A DNA stretch of 64,000 nt from Cryptosporangium aurantiacum (lineage in GTDB: Bacteria > Actinomycetota > Actinomycetes > Mycobacteriales > Cryptosporangiaceae). Of this stretch, positions 26,200 through 34,842 are shown piece after piece; within the stretch, counting starts at the first letter, position 1, and the number at the start of each line of letters is the position of its first letter. The position numbers were made by a program, and so were the translations under genes. The notes under the pieces are model-generated. The model did no database searches, was not told the DNA's origin, and saw nothing but the letters and a program-made list of their open reading frames with translations. Location of the stretch: positions 1,482,528 through 1,546,527 of the forward strand of contig NZ_FRCS01000001.1 in assembly GCF_900143005.1 (NCBI RefSeq), given 5' to 3'.

Positions 26200-29005
26200 G
26201 GTCGAGCCCCGCCGTCCGCATCGGCGTCGCACCCATGCGGGTGAGTTCGTCCGCGCCGCGGGCCCGCTCGGGCCCGCCGGCGAGGACGAGCGAACGGGCC
26301 CACTGGTACCGGCAGCCGGTCGGGTGCAACTGCTCGGCGGCGGCCAGCACGCCCTTCCGGTCGCCGGTGGCGACGGCAGCCGACCGCTCGACGACGGCCA
26401 GCGCGATCGGGTTGTCCACCGCGGACCGCCGGGCCCTCGCCAGCCGCTCGGCCGCGTCGGGGTGCCCGCTCAGCGCCGCCGCCTCGGCCCAGACCGCGGC
26501 GTACCACGGTCGCCAGAGCCCGCTGTACCAGGTCCGGAACTCCTCCGGGGGCGTCGTCAACCGCGCCACCGCTTCGTCCGGCCGTCCGTGGTGGAGGAGC
26601 AGCAGCGCGTCGAAGAACTCGCCGTGGTGGATCTGGGCAGTGGTCCGGCCGGGTGTGGTCAGCGCCTCGGCGATCGCCAGCCAGGCGTTGCGGGCGTCGT
26701 CGTCGCCGCGGAACCCGTACACGGTCGCCAGGGCGTACGGACCCCGGCTCAGGTTGCCCGCGCGCGGACGCCCCGCCCGCTCCCAGCCCTCGCGGAACCG
26801 CTCGCTGAGTGCCACCGTCTCGTCCCAGTCGCCGGCGAGCGCGGTGACGAGCAACAGCCGGGCCGTGGCTAGGTGGCCTTCTTCGCGGTGGAAGGGGAGA
26901 TCCCTGGCCTGCTCGGCGAGTCGGCGTCCGGTGGTGAGATCACCGGCGGCGATCACGCACTCGGTCGCCATGAAGTAGGCGTCGGACAGTTCGAGCCCGC
27001 AGGTGTCGGCGCGCAGCGGCAGCGGCGCCAGCAGCTCGATCCGGCGCAGCGCGCTCGCCGCCGCCGCGCGGATCTCGCCCCGGACCAGTTGGAACCCGGT
27101 CAGCTGGTCCAGCGCGGCGCTCTCCCCGAGCGGATCACCGGCCTCGCGGCTCAGCGCGATCGCGCGGTCCAGCAAGCCAGGGGTCGCGGGGTCGTCCTCC
27201 GCGACGGCGTAGGTACGCGCGACGAGCAGCCGGGCGCGCGCCCGCGGGTCGTCCCCGGCGAGCGCGTCCGCCTCGGCGATCAGCCGCTCCGCCGCGCCGG
27301 GCGCAACCGGTTCGGACAGGACGCCCGGGCCACGGTTGAGCAGTTCGGCGATCTGCGCCACGTCGTACGCCGCGCGGGAGTGGTCGCCGGCCCGCAGTGC
27401 GGCCTCGGCGGCGGCGCGGTGCAGCCGGAGGCCTTCGGTGCCGAAGTGCCGAGCCTTGGCCGCTTCCGCGGCGCAGTGCAGAACGCCGGCTGCCTGCCGA
27501 TCGTCGGCGGCCAGCGCGCCCGCCTGCTCATAGCGACGCTGTGCCTCGCCCGGCAGCCCGCGGAGGTAACACACCTCGGCGAGCCGGACCGCCAACCGAT
27601 ACGCCTCAGCGCGCCGGCCGGGCTCGGTGGAGGCCCAGTCGAGCGCCGCGCGTAACTCGTCGACCGCGCGGTCGAACCTCGCCCGCCACCCGGCGGCGTC
27701 CGGCGCGAACGACGCGTCGAGCTCGTCCGCCGTGGCCAGGCACCACCGCAGGTGCCGGGCGCGCGCCTCGGGCAGTTCACCCGCGTCGCGCAGGTGGCCG
27801 GTCCCGTACTGGCGGATCGTCTCCAGGGCCTGGTACCGGGTGCCGCCCGGATCGGGGATCGCGGTCAGCAAGCTCTGGTCAGCAAGCGCCCCCAGCGCAG
27901 CCGCGGCCGGGGCGGGCACGTCGGTCGGCGGCCAGCCGGTGAGCAGCGCGGACGCGGCGTCCGCGGTGAACGGGGTGGCGAAAACCGAGGTCCGGCGCAG
28001 GACCGCGCGTTCGGGCACGGTCAGCAGCGCGTGGCTCCAGTCCAGAGCGGACCGGAGCGAGCGATGCCGATCGTCGACCCGCCGGCCGCCGGTGAGCAGC
28101 CGGAGCCGGTCGTCGAGCCCGGCTTCCAGCCCGTCGAGACCGAGCGCGGGCAGACGCGCGGCGGCCAGCTCGATGGCCAGCGCCATCCCGTCCAGCCCTC
28201 GACAGATCGCCGCGACCCGCGGCCGCTCGACGAACGCGGCCGATCCCAGCCCGCCGCTCGCGGCGGCTCTGGCGAGGAACAGCTCGACCGCGTCACCGCC
28301 GTCCCCCTCCACCGAGAGGCCGGGCACCAGGAACACCCGCTCGTACGGCACCAGCAGGCGAGCCCGGCCCACGGCCAGCACCCGCACGCCCGGGCACCGG
28401 GTCAGCAGCCGTTCGAGCATCACGACGACGCCGTCCACCAGGTGCTCGCAGTTGTCGAGGACGAGCAGCACCTCGCGGTCGGCGAGCCAGGCCAGCACCG
28501 TCTCCTCCGCCGAGCGTCCCGGCTGCTCGCCCAGGCCCAGGAGGTAGGCCACGGCCGGGGCGACCATCGCGCCGTCGGTGACCGGCACCAGATCGACGTA
28601 CCAGACGCCGTCCGCGAACCGGTCGCCCAACTCGGCCGCCACCGCCAGCGCCAGCCGGGTCTTGCCCACGCCTCCCGGGCCGACGGCGGTGACCAGCCGG
28701 TGGTCCCGGAGCGCCGCGGTGAGTGCGGCTCGCTCGGCGGCGCGGCCCACCAGCGGCGTCAGCGAGGACGGGAGAGCCCCGGCCCGGGGCGCGGCGGCGA
28801 GGTCGGCAGCCATCCCCGCCAGCGCGCGCCGGTCGTTCGCGCCGAGCTTGCGGAGCAGGGCGGAAACGTGGCTCTCGACGGTGCGGACCGAGATGAACAG
28901 CCGCCCGGCGATCTCCGCGTTGGTCAGGCGCTCGCCGATGCCGGCGAGCACCTCGGCCTCCCGCGCCGAGACCCTCGCGATCGACGCCGCCGCCCCGCGA
29001 TCCAT
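26171..29005 (-). CDS. LuxR-type HTH and STAND ATPase regulator with the HTH at the N-terminus
   Basis: 944 residues from the ATG at 29005, which has GGGAGA eight bases upstream. Residues about 10-65 are a LuxR HTH (VSAREAEVLAGIGERLTNAE, SVRTVESHVSALLRKLG). An NB-ARC/STAND ATPase follows with GPGGVGKTRLAL near 110 and VLLVLDNCEHLVDGV. The C-terminal 550 residues are TPR-like helices. Most LuxR-STAND regulators carry the HTH at the C-terminus, so the order here is reversed. It converges on the methyltransferase gene with overlapping ends. Confidence 0.88.
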   Translation of the reverse strand: MDRGAAASIARVSAREAEVLAGIGERLTNAEIAGRLFISVRTVESHVSALLRKLGANDRRALAGMAADLAAAPRAGALPSSLTPLVGRAAERAALTAALRDHRLVTAVGPGGVGKTRLALAVAAELGDRFADGVWYVDLVPVTDGAMVAPAVAYLLGLGEQPGRSAEETVLAWLADREVLLVLDNCEHLVDGVVVMLERLLTRCPGVRVLAVGRARLLVPYERVFLVPGLSVEGDGGDAVELFLARAAASGGLGSAAFVERPRVAAICRGLDGMALAIELAAARLPALGLDGLEAGLDDRLRLLTGGRRVDDRHRSLRSALDWSHALLTVPERAVLRRTSVFATPFTADAASALLTGWPPTDVPAPAAAALGALADQSLLTAIPDPGGTRYQALETIRQYGTGHLRDAGELPEARARHLRWCLATADELDASFAPDAAGWRARFDRAVDELRAALDWASTEPGRRAEAYRLAVRLAEVCYLRGLPGEAQRRYEQAGALAADDRQAAGVLHCAAEAAKARHFGTEGLRLHRAAAEAALRAGDHSRAAYDVAQIAELLNRGPGVLSEPVAPGAAERLIAEADALAGDDPRARARLLVARTYAVAEDDPATPGLLDRAIALSREAGDPLGESAALDQLTGFQLVRGEIRAAAASALRRIELLAPLPLRADTCGLELSDAYFMATECVIAAGDLTTGRRLAEQARDLPFHREEGHLATARLLLVTALAGDWDETVALSERFREGWERAGRPRAGNLSRGPYALATVYGFRGDDDARNAWLAIAEALTTPGRTTAQIHHGEFFDALLLLHHGRPDEAVARLTTPPEEFRTWYSGLWRPWYAAVWAEAAALSGHPDAAERLARARRSAVDNPIALAVVERSAAVATGDRKGVLAAAEQLHPTGCRYQWARSLVLAGGPERARGADELTRMGATPMRTAGLDLTDEPPGPG

Positions 29006-29027
29006 GACGCGATTCTCCCGCGCCGCG

Positions 29028-30002
29028 CTACCGCCGAGCCCCAACCTCCGCGGCCGAGGCGCGGAGCGCCGCCACGCACGCCGCGATCGCGGGGTGCGTA
29101 CCCGCGCCGCGGCGGTACGCGATCCGGGTGCGGCGGCGGATCGGCAGTGCGATCAGCCGCACCCGCGGCGGCCGGTGTTCGACACCGAAGCGTGGCACGA
29201 GCGCCACGCCCTGGCCCGCGGCGACCAGCGCCAGCACGGCCGTGAAGTCGTCGGCGTAGTGTCGCACCCGCGGCGCGTACCCAGCGGCCAGGCAGGCACG
29301 GACGGCGAGCGTATGGCAGAGCGTCCCCGGGCTGCCGACGATCCAGTCGGCGCCCGCCGCGGCCAAGACCGCGTCCGCGGCCCCGCTGGCGTCTGCGCCC
29401 CCGGCCACGCCCGCGGCCCCGGCTGGCTCCGTGGCTTCGGCTGGCTCCGTGGCTTCGGCTGGCTCCGTGGCTTCGGGGAGCGCGAGCAGCACCTCCTCGT
29501 CGAGGAGCGGCACCGACTCCTGCGTCGGGTCCGGCGCCGCCGGCACGAGGTCGTAGTCGTGCACCAGCGCGACATCGACCCGCCGGGCGCGCAGCGCGGC
29601 CGGCACGTCCACCGGGTCCAATTCGGTAACCCGGAGGACGAGTGCCGGGTGCTCACGTCCGAGCGCGACCAGGGCACCGGGCAACAGCGTCCGTACCGCG
29701 CTCGGGAACGCCCCGATGCCGAGCGGACCGGCCAGCCCGCCGCGCGCCGCCGCCAGCGTGGCGTCCGCCGCCTCGAGCGCGCTCAACGCGTCCTCGACGT
29801 GCGCGACCAGCGCCGCTCCGGCCGCGGTCAGCGTCACACCGCGACCGGTCCGTTCGAGCAGCGGCACGCCCGCCTCCCGCTGCAGCGCGGCCAGCTGCTG
29901 GGAGACCGCGGACGCCGTGTAGGAGTGCGCCTCGGCAACGGCCGCGATCGTCCCGAGGTGGGACAGCTCGCGGAGCAAGTGCAGACGCCGGACGTCGAGC
30001 AT
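29028..30002 (-). CDS. LysR-family regulator with a repeat insertion
   Basis: 324 residues. The N-terminal winged HTH is typical (AVAEAHSYTASAVSQQLAAL). In the effector domain, between EVLLALPE and the strand DWIVGSPG, an Ala/Glu/Thr/Pro-rich insertion is built from three exact copies of an 18-base unit. LysR proteins usually lack this. It is divergent from the DapA-family gene with 70 bases between, so control of that gene is likely. It lies just upstream of the LuxR-STAND gene on the same strand. Confidence 0.9.
   Translation of the reverse strand: MLDVRRLHLLRELSHLGTIAAVAEAHSYTASAVSQQLAALQREAGVPLLERTGRGVTLTAAGAALVAHVEDALSALEAADATLAAARGGLAGPLGIGAFPSAVRTLLPGALVALGREHPALVLRVTELDPVDVPAALRARRVDVALVHDYDLVPAAPDPTQESVPLLDEEVLLALPEATEPAEATEPAEATEPAGAAGVAGGADASGAADAVLAAAGADWIVGSPGTLCHTLAVRACLAAGYAPRVRHYADDFTAVLALVAAGQGVALVPRFGVEHRPPRVRLIALPIRRRTRIAYRRGAGTHPAIAACVAALRASAAEVGARR
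29421..29474. repeat. three exact 18-bp tandem repeats inside the LysR gene
   Basis: The unit GGCTGGCTCCGTGGCTTC occurs at 29421, 29439 and 29457 without change. On the minus strand it encodes EATEPA-type hexapeptides, so copy-number changes keep the frame. Confidence 0.95.
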
Positions 30003-30072
30003 CAGCTCAGCTTAGGTGTGCCGGTAGGGATCCGACCTGGTCCTTTCCGGTGCACGGCCGGATGCTCGGTGC

Positions 30073-30933
30073 ATGACTCCCACCGGCCTGTTCGTCCCGC
30101 TGATCACGCCGTTCGACGCCTCCGGCGGCGTCGCGACCGACGCGCTGGAGGCCCTCGGCCACCAAGTTCTGGACGCCGGGGCGACCGGACTCGTCGCGCT
30201 GGGCACCACCGGGGAGCCGGCCGCGCTCACCGACACCGAACGGCGGACCGTCGTCGACGTGGCCGCAGCGATCTGCCGGGACCGCGGCGCCCCGCTGCTG
30301 GTCGGCGCCGCCACCGCCGAGGCGCTCGCGGCGCTCGGCGATCGGCCCGAGGTCACCGCGGCGCTCACCGTCGTCCCGCCGTTCGTCCGGCCCGGCGAGG
30401 CCGGTGTCGTCGCGCACTTCCGGGCGCTGGCGGCAGGCAGCCCGGTCCCGCTGATCGTGTACGACGTCCCGCAGCGCACCGGCCAGCACCTCTCCGCCGC
30501 GACGCTCCGCGAGCTGGCCGCGATCCCCGGCGTCGTCGGCGTGAAGCACGCGCCCGGCGTGGTCACCGCCGACACCGTCGCCCTGCTGGCCGACCCACCC
30601 CGCGACTTCGCGATCCTCGGCGGCGACGACGCGTTCGTCGCGCCGGTGCTCGCGCTGGGCGCGCACGGCGGCGTCCTGGCCAGCGCCCACTGCGCGACGC
30701 CGGACTTCGTCCGGCTGATCGGCGCCTGGCGCGACGCCGATCCGGCCGTGGCGCGGCAGCTCGGCCACCGGCTCAGCCGGCTGTCGGCGGCCCTGTTCGC
30801 CGGTCCGAACCCGACCGTGCTCAAGGGGGTGCTGCACGCCCAGGGCCGCATTCCGACGCCGGACGTGCGGCTTCCGCTGCTCCCCGCCGCGCGTCCGCTG
30901 GTCACCGCCGCCCTCGCGCAGCTCACGGCGTGA
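30073..30933 (+). CDS. dihydrodipicolinate synthase (DapA/NAL) family lyase
   Basis: 286 residues of TIM-barrel DapA type. GTTGEPAAL binds the keto-acid carboxylate, YDVPQRTG has the catalytic Tyr, and GVKHAPG supplies the Schiff-base Lys. NPTVLKGVLHAQG near the end is also typical. The divergent LysR regulator and isolated position point to a catabolic aldolase or a DapA paralogue rather than the housekeeping lysine gene (inference). Confidence 0.88.
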   Translation: MTPTGLFVPLITPFDASGGVATDALEALGHQVLDAGATGLVALGTTGEPAALTDTERRTVVDVAAAICRDRGAPLLVGAATAEALAALGDRPEVTAALTVVPPFVRPGEAGVVAHFRALAAGSPVPLIVYDVPQRTGQHLSAATLRELAAIPGVVGVKHAPGVVTADTVALLADPPRDFAILGGDDAFVAPVLALGAHGGVLASAHCATPDFVRLIGAWRDADPAVARQLGHRLSRLSAALFAGPNPTVLKGVLHAQGRIPTPDVRLPLLPAARPLVTAALAQLTA

Positions 30934-30962
30934 CCCGCGCGACGGGGCGCCGAACCGGCACG

Positions 30963-31946
30963 TCAGGCCGTGAGCACGACCTTGGCCCTGGCGTGGTCGG
31001 TCTCCAGGTAGCGGATCGCGTCGGCGGCGGCCGAGAGCGGATACGTCCGGTCGATGACCGGCTTCAGCGTTCCCGCCTCGGCGAACTCCCGCAGCGCCGC
31101 GAGGTTCGCGCTGCTCGGCGTCGCGACCGGGACGAGAATGCGCTGCCGGACGAACTTCGAGCGGAGCTGTCCGTGGACGATCAGCACCATCGGACCGAGG
31201 AGCTTGCCACCGGTCGAGACCCCGCCGCCGGAGAGCAGCAGCGCGCCGCGCGGCGTGAGCACGCTGCGGAGCGCGCGCAGCGAACGGTTGCCGACCAGGT
31301 CGAACACCACGTCGTACCGCTCGGGGGCGCGGGTGAAGTCCTCCCGCGTGTAGTCGACGACACGCTGCGCGCCGAGCGAGCGCACGAGCTCGGCGTTCCG
31401 CGGGCTGCACACGCCGGTGACGTTCGCGCCGAGCGCGGTGGCCAGCTGGACCGCGAACGTGCCGACCCCGCCGGACGCGCCGTTGATCAGCACCGACTGC
31501 CCGGGCTGGACGTCGGCCTCATCGCGCAGGCCGACCAGCGCGGTGTTCGCGGCGAGCGGGAGTGCGGCGGCCTGCTCGAACGTCAGGTTCGCCGGCTTGA
31601 CGTCGACGTGGTCCTGCGAGACCCGGACGTACTCGGCGAACGCGCCGGGGGCCTCACCGAACACCTCGTCGCCGACGCGTAACCGGGTGACGCCGGAGCC
31701 GACGGCGTCCACGACGCCGGCGAAGTCGGTGCCGCGCACGGCCGCGGCCGGGGCACGGAGCGTCAGGTCCGGCGTGAGCAGACGCGAGACGTACGGGTCA
31801 CCGCGCAGGAGGTGCCAGTCGCGGGCGTTGACCGAGGCCGCGCGGACCCGAACGACCACCTCGTCGGCAGCGGGGGAGGGGGTGTCGACGTCCTCGTAGC
31901 GCAGGACGTCGGGTGATCCGTAGCGGTGCTGGAGGACGGCTTTCAT
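30963..31946 (-). CDS. zinc-independent medium-chain NAD(P)H oxidoreductase
   Basis: 327 residues of quinone-oxidoreductase type: SVNARDWHLLRGDPY near the start, the NADP-binding ING-ASGGVGTFAVQLA stretch near 150, and no structural zinc Cys set. Three perfect palindromes stand 9 to 57 bases upstream of its ATG, and a TetR gene lies just behind them on the same strand. It is therefore almost certainly the TetR target. A role in quinone or aldehyde detoxification is inferred. Confidence 0.9.
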   Translation of the reverse strand: MKAVLQHRYGSPDVLRYEDVDTPSPAADEVVVRVRAASVNARDWHLLRGDPYVSRLLTPDLTLRAPAAAVRGTDFAGVVDAVGSGVTRLRVGDEVFGEAPGAFAEYVRVSQDHVDVKPANLTFEQAAALPLAANTALVGLRDEADVQPGQSVLINGASGGVGTFAVQLATALGANVTGVCSPRNAELVRSLGAQRVVDYTREDFTRAPERYDVVFDLVGNRSLRALRSVLTPRGALLLSGGGVSTGGKLLGPMVLIVHGQLRSKFVRQRILVPVATPSSANLAALREFAEAGTLKPVIDRTYPLSAAADAIRYLETDHARAKVVLTA

Positions 31947-31954
31947 GAGTTTCC

Positions 31955-32003
31955 CTTACGTCGTAAGACTGTCTTACGCCGTAAGGCTCCCTTACGGCGT
32001 AAG
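31955..32003. promoter_or_regulatory. three perfect TetR-type operators at an 18-bp pitch
   Basis: CTTACGNCGTAAG occurs at 31955-31967, 31973-31985 and 31991-32003, with the centre base T, C and G. Each is a perfect palindrome and the centres are exactly 18 bases apart. They occupy the gap between the TetR stop and the oxidoreductase start. Confidence 0.92.
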
Positions 32004-32033
32004 AATCGTCAAGGGCCAGCGGGAGAGCGAGGG

Positions 32034-32714
32034 CTACCGGGACGAACGGAGACGGTCGAGGCCGTCGAGGATCAGGTCCAGCCCGAACTCGAACTCGAAC
32101 TGGTCGTCGCACCAGCCGAGCGTCGAGTCGGGATCGTCGTGCGCGACCTCGCGCAGCATGCCGACGAGATACGGCAGCTGCTCGGCCATCCCCTCCGGGA
32201 TCTCGGCGGGGGCAGATCCGTCACCCGGGTCGAACAGTTCCTGGGAGAAGCCGAGCGCGCGGCTGCCGAGCGCGTGCAGCGCGTGGTGCGCGAGGTCGTA
32301 ACTGAAGCCGCCGTCGCGCATCAGCCCCACGAGCCGGTCGTGGTATCGCACCACCGCAGGGCTCACCGCCGCCCGGCTCTCGAAGAGCGGCGGCGCCCAC
32401 GGGTGCCGGAGGAACACGGTCCGCGCGGTGAGGATCCGTTCGCGGGCGGCCTGTTTCCAGGCCGCGCCCGCCGACAGTACGTCGATCGCCTCGACCGCGT
32501 CGTTGATCTCGTTCGCGATCAGATCGACGACGCCGTTGAGCAGATCGTCCTTGTTGGCGACGTGGTGGTAGAGCGACATCGCCTCGGCATCGAGCTCCTT
32601 GGCGAGACGGCGCATGGTGAGCGTCTGGACGCCCTCGACGTCGGCGAGGTCGATCGCGGCCCGCAGCACGCGCTCCCTGCTCAAGGGCGTCCGTGGCGTG
32701 GGCAGCGCGGTCAC
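32034..32714 (-). CDS. TetR-family regulator (TetR_C type)
   Basis: 226 residues. The HTH is clear (TLTMRRLAKELDAEAMSLYH), followed by the TetR_C tetracycline-repressor-like ligand domain. The GTG at 32714 is preferred over an ATG at 32771 because an operator-like palindrome lies directly upstream of it and would otherwise fall inside the coding region. It probably represses itself and the oxidoreductase downstream. Confidence 0.88.
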   Translation of the reverse strand: MTALPTPRTPLSRERVLRAAIDLADVEGVQTLTMRRLAKELDAEAMSLYHHVANKDDLLNGVVDLIANEINDAVEAIDVLSAGAAWKQAARERILTARTVFLRHPWAPPLFESRAAVSPAVVRYHDRLVGLMRDGGFSYDLAHHALHALGSRALGFSQELFDPGDGSAPAEIPEGMAEQLPYLVGMLREVAHDDPDSTLGWCDDQFEFEFGLDLILDGLDRLRSSR

Positions 32715-32715
32715 T

Positions 32716-32728
32716 CTTACAACGTACG
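32716..32728. promoter_or_regulatory. imperfect operator at the TetR start
   Basis: CTTACAACGTACG matches the CTTACGNCGTAAG consensus at ten of twelve defined positions and abuts the TetR start codon, consistent with autoregulation. Confidence 0.65.
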
Positions 32729-32855
32729 CCTGTCTTCTCGGCGGCACCGTCTCGAATCGGTCGGAGATCACACATCGACTCTTCCGACTCGCTACGAGCG
32801 GGCGTTTTCTATGGAAGTGTCAAAGTGGTAAGCGCTGGTAACCAGTCCGAGCCGC

Positions 32856-34217
32856 ATGCAAAAAGGAGCATTCGTGCCGACCGCTGCCTTACCCGACGAG
32901 GAGACAGCGGAGGCGCCGCCGGTCCGGGGCGCCACCCGTCCGCTCCGGAGGCAGCTCGTCACGGCACTGTTCGCATATCTGCTCACGCTCGTCGCGGCCG
33001 GGTTCGTCGTCGACTGGGACACCGCGAAGTCGAAGCCGCCCGCCGAGGCCACACCGTCACCGACCAAGGCCGCTCCGGTCCAGGCCACCCCGCAGCGCTC
33101 GCCGGCGCCACCGGTGCGGGACGTGATCCCGTCGATCCCCGAGGTGACCGACGTCGCCCAGCTCGACCCGGTCCGCCAGCAGAGCCGGGTGACCGCCCGC
33201 GACAACGGCCAGAGCGTCCGCTACGGCGATCGTTCGGTCTGGATCTTCGCCGACACCGGTCTGAAGTCACCGGACGCGTTCCTGTCGAACACCGCGGTGT
33301 CCACTGACGACCTGAACGCCGCCGACGGGATCACGCTGACCGGGGCGGACCTCGCCGGGACCAGCGGGGACCTCCACGACGAGTTCCTGCCGTGGAGCGC
33401 CGCCGAGCGTGCGTTCGAGAAGAAGCACGCGAAGGGCTGCATCCCGGGCGGCGACGACGAGTACTGCGGGGTGACGTTCGGGCTGTGGCCAGGGCCGGTG
33501 ATCGCCGACCCGGCCCGGCAGCGAGTCCTGGTGTTCTACCAGAAGCTCTGCCGCGGCGGCGCGGACGGCGGACCGTGCTCGGGTGAGTTCGGGCAAGACC
33601 TGGGTACCGGCATCGCGGCCGTGGACATGCGGACGTTTCAAACGACCCGGCTGACCCCGCGGAACACCCTGCCGGTGCAGAGCATCGAGGGCCGCGATTC
33701 GGCGCTGTTCTTCTCGGCCGAGACGATGTACTCGTCCGCCGCCGTGGTCGCCGGGGACGACGTCTACGTCTACGGCAACTGCACCGACGACAGCCGCTGC
33801 CGCGTGGCGCGGGTGCCGCTGGCCGACATCACGGACCGATCGGCGTGGCGGTTCTACGGCGGTCGCGACGACGACCGCACGCCGCTATGGGTGACCGATC
33901 CGCTGGACGCGGTGCCGACCATCCGGGCGGGCGCGGCGGGGAACAGCGTCACCTGGAACCCCGCGCTGAAGGCGTGGCTGAACGTCTACTCGGAGTTCGG
34001 GGAGTTCGAGGTCCGCGCGCAGGTGGGCGGATCGCCGTACGGGCCCTGGTCGGATTCGTTCACGCTGGCCGAGACCGAACGCCCGAGCCACGGGATGAAC
34101 TACGCCGCGTTCACCCACCCGGAGTACGCCGAGCAGAACGGCCTCGTGCAGTACGTGACGTACTACCAGCAGGTGACCGGCGGGCTGCACCTGCTGCGTG
34201 TGACGCTCAGCCCGTGA
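32856..34217 (+). CDS. membrane-anchored DUF4185-type protein
   Basis: 453 residues. One transmembrane helix (about 31-53, VTALFAYLLTLVAAGFVVDW) is followed by a Pro/Ala/Thr-rich linker and a large beta-rich extracellular domain. WNPALKAWLNVYSEFGEFEV and GSPYGPWS are typical of DUF4185 propeller-like domains. Cys pairs (KGCIPGGDDEYCG, KLCRGG, GPCSG, NCTDDSRC) could form disulfides outside the cell. Its end overlaps the converging cupin gene by 11 bases. Function unknown; glycan binding or hydrolysis is possible. Confidence 0.75.
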   Translation: MQKGAFVPTAALPDEETAEAPPVRGATRPLRRQLVTALFAYLLTLVAAGFVVDWDTAKSKPPAEATPSPTKAAPVQATPQRSPAPPVRDVIPSIPEVTDVAQLDPVRQQSRVTARDNGQSVRYGDRSVWIFADTGLKSPDAFLSNTAVSTDDLNAADGITLTGADLAGTSGDLHDEFLPWSAAERAFEKKHAKGCIPGGDDEYCGVTFGLWPGPVIADPARQRVLVFYQKLCRGGADGGPCSGEFGQDLGTGIAAVDMRTFQTTRLTPRNTLPVQSIEGRDSALFFSAETMYSSAAVVAGDDVYVYGNCTDDSRCRVARVPLADITDRSAWRFYGGRDDDRTPLWVTDPLDAVPTIRAGAAGNSVTWNPALKAWLNVYSEFGEFEVRAQVGGSPYGPWSDSFTLAETERPSHGMNYAAFTHPEYAEQNGLVQYVTYYQQVTGGLHLLRVTLSP

Positions 34218-34689
34218 TGCTGTGTCCCTTGACCACGGGCACGGGGCGGGGCGGCGACGAGAGCATCAGGCTGACCGCACCGGCCGCGCCGGCGACCAAC
34301 CGGTGGGTGTGCCCGGGGCGGGCGGCGAGCCGTCCGCCGGCGGTCAGCTCGGTGTCGTCCAGGCCCTCCTCGGTGGCGACGGTCTCGCGCAGGCTGCCGT
34401 CGAGCACCGTGACGGTCTGGAAGCCGACCGTGTGGGCGTGTAGGTCGGTCGCGTCGCCGGGCGCCCAGCGGACCAGCCACGCGTCGTAGAGGAAGTTGCC
34501 GCGCAACGCCACCGGGGCGCCGTCCGACTCCGCGAGCATCGCCGCGGCGCCACCGGCGGCGGCGATCTCGGCGGTGATGATCTCCGCGCGCTCCCGCAGC
34601 GCGGTCGGCGTCAGGGAGGACGGCGCGAGGAGGTACGGCTCCAGGTAGTCGAGCCCGGAGCTCTGCGCTGGGGTCGTCGTCGCGGTCAT
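34207..34689 (-). CDS. cysteine dioxygenase-like cupin
   Basis: 160 residues from the ATG at 34689. The first cupin motif GDATDLHAHTVGFQTVTVLDG holds two iron-binding His, and the second PGHTHRL supplies the third. The pattern fits bacterial cysteine/thiol dioxygenases, which oxidise thiols to sulfinates using Fe(II). The family often has a glycine-rich DHG after the first His pair, absent here, so the substrate is open. Confidence 0.78.
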   Translation of the reverse strand: MTATTTPAQSSGLDYLEPYLLAPSSLTPTALRERAEIITAEIAAAGGAAAMLAESDGAPVALRGNFLYDAWLVRWAPGDATDLHAHTVGFQTVTVLDGSLRETVATEEGLDDTELTAGGRLAARPGHTHRLVAGAAGAVSLMLSSPPRPVPVVKGHSITG

Positions 34690-34842
34690 GACGACTAGTG
34701 AAGCGCCGGACGCGGGTGCGCTCTGTGCGGGCGACGCCGTCCGCACTGTCGTCTCCCGAACGCTGCGTGGCCCTGGGGGTTGCCGCCGCCCTGGGGTTGC
34801 CGTTGCCCGGGGGGTTGCCGCCGCCCGCTGCCCGTGCTCGGC

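Noticed and set aside
27752..29245. Plus-strand frame of about 500 codons
   Set aside because: Antisense to the LuxR-STAND gene, which has clear domains; the frame has none.
28578..31682. 1034-codon plus-strand frame
   Set aside because: It crosses the LysR, DapA and oxidoreductase genes in the wrong frame; no domains.
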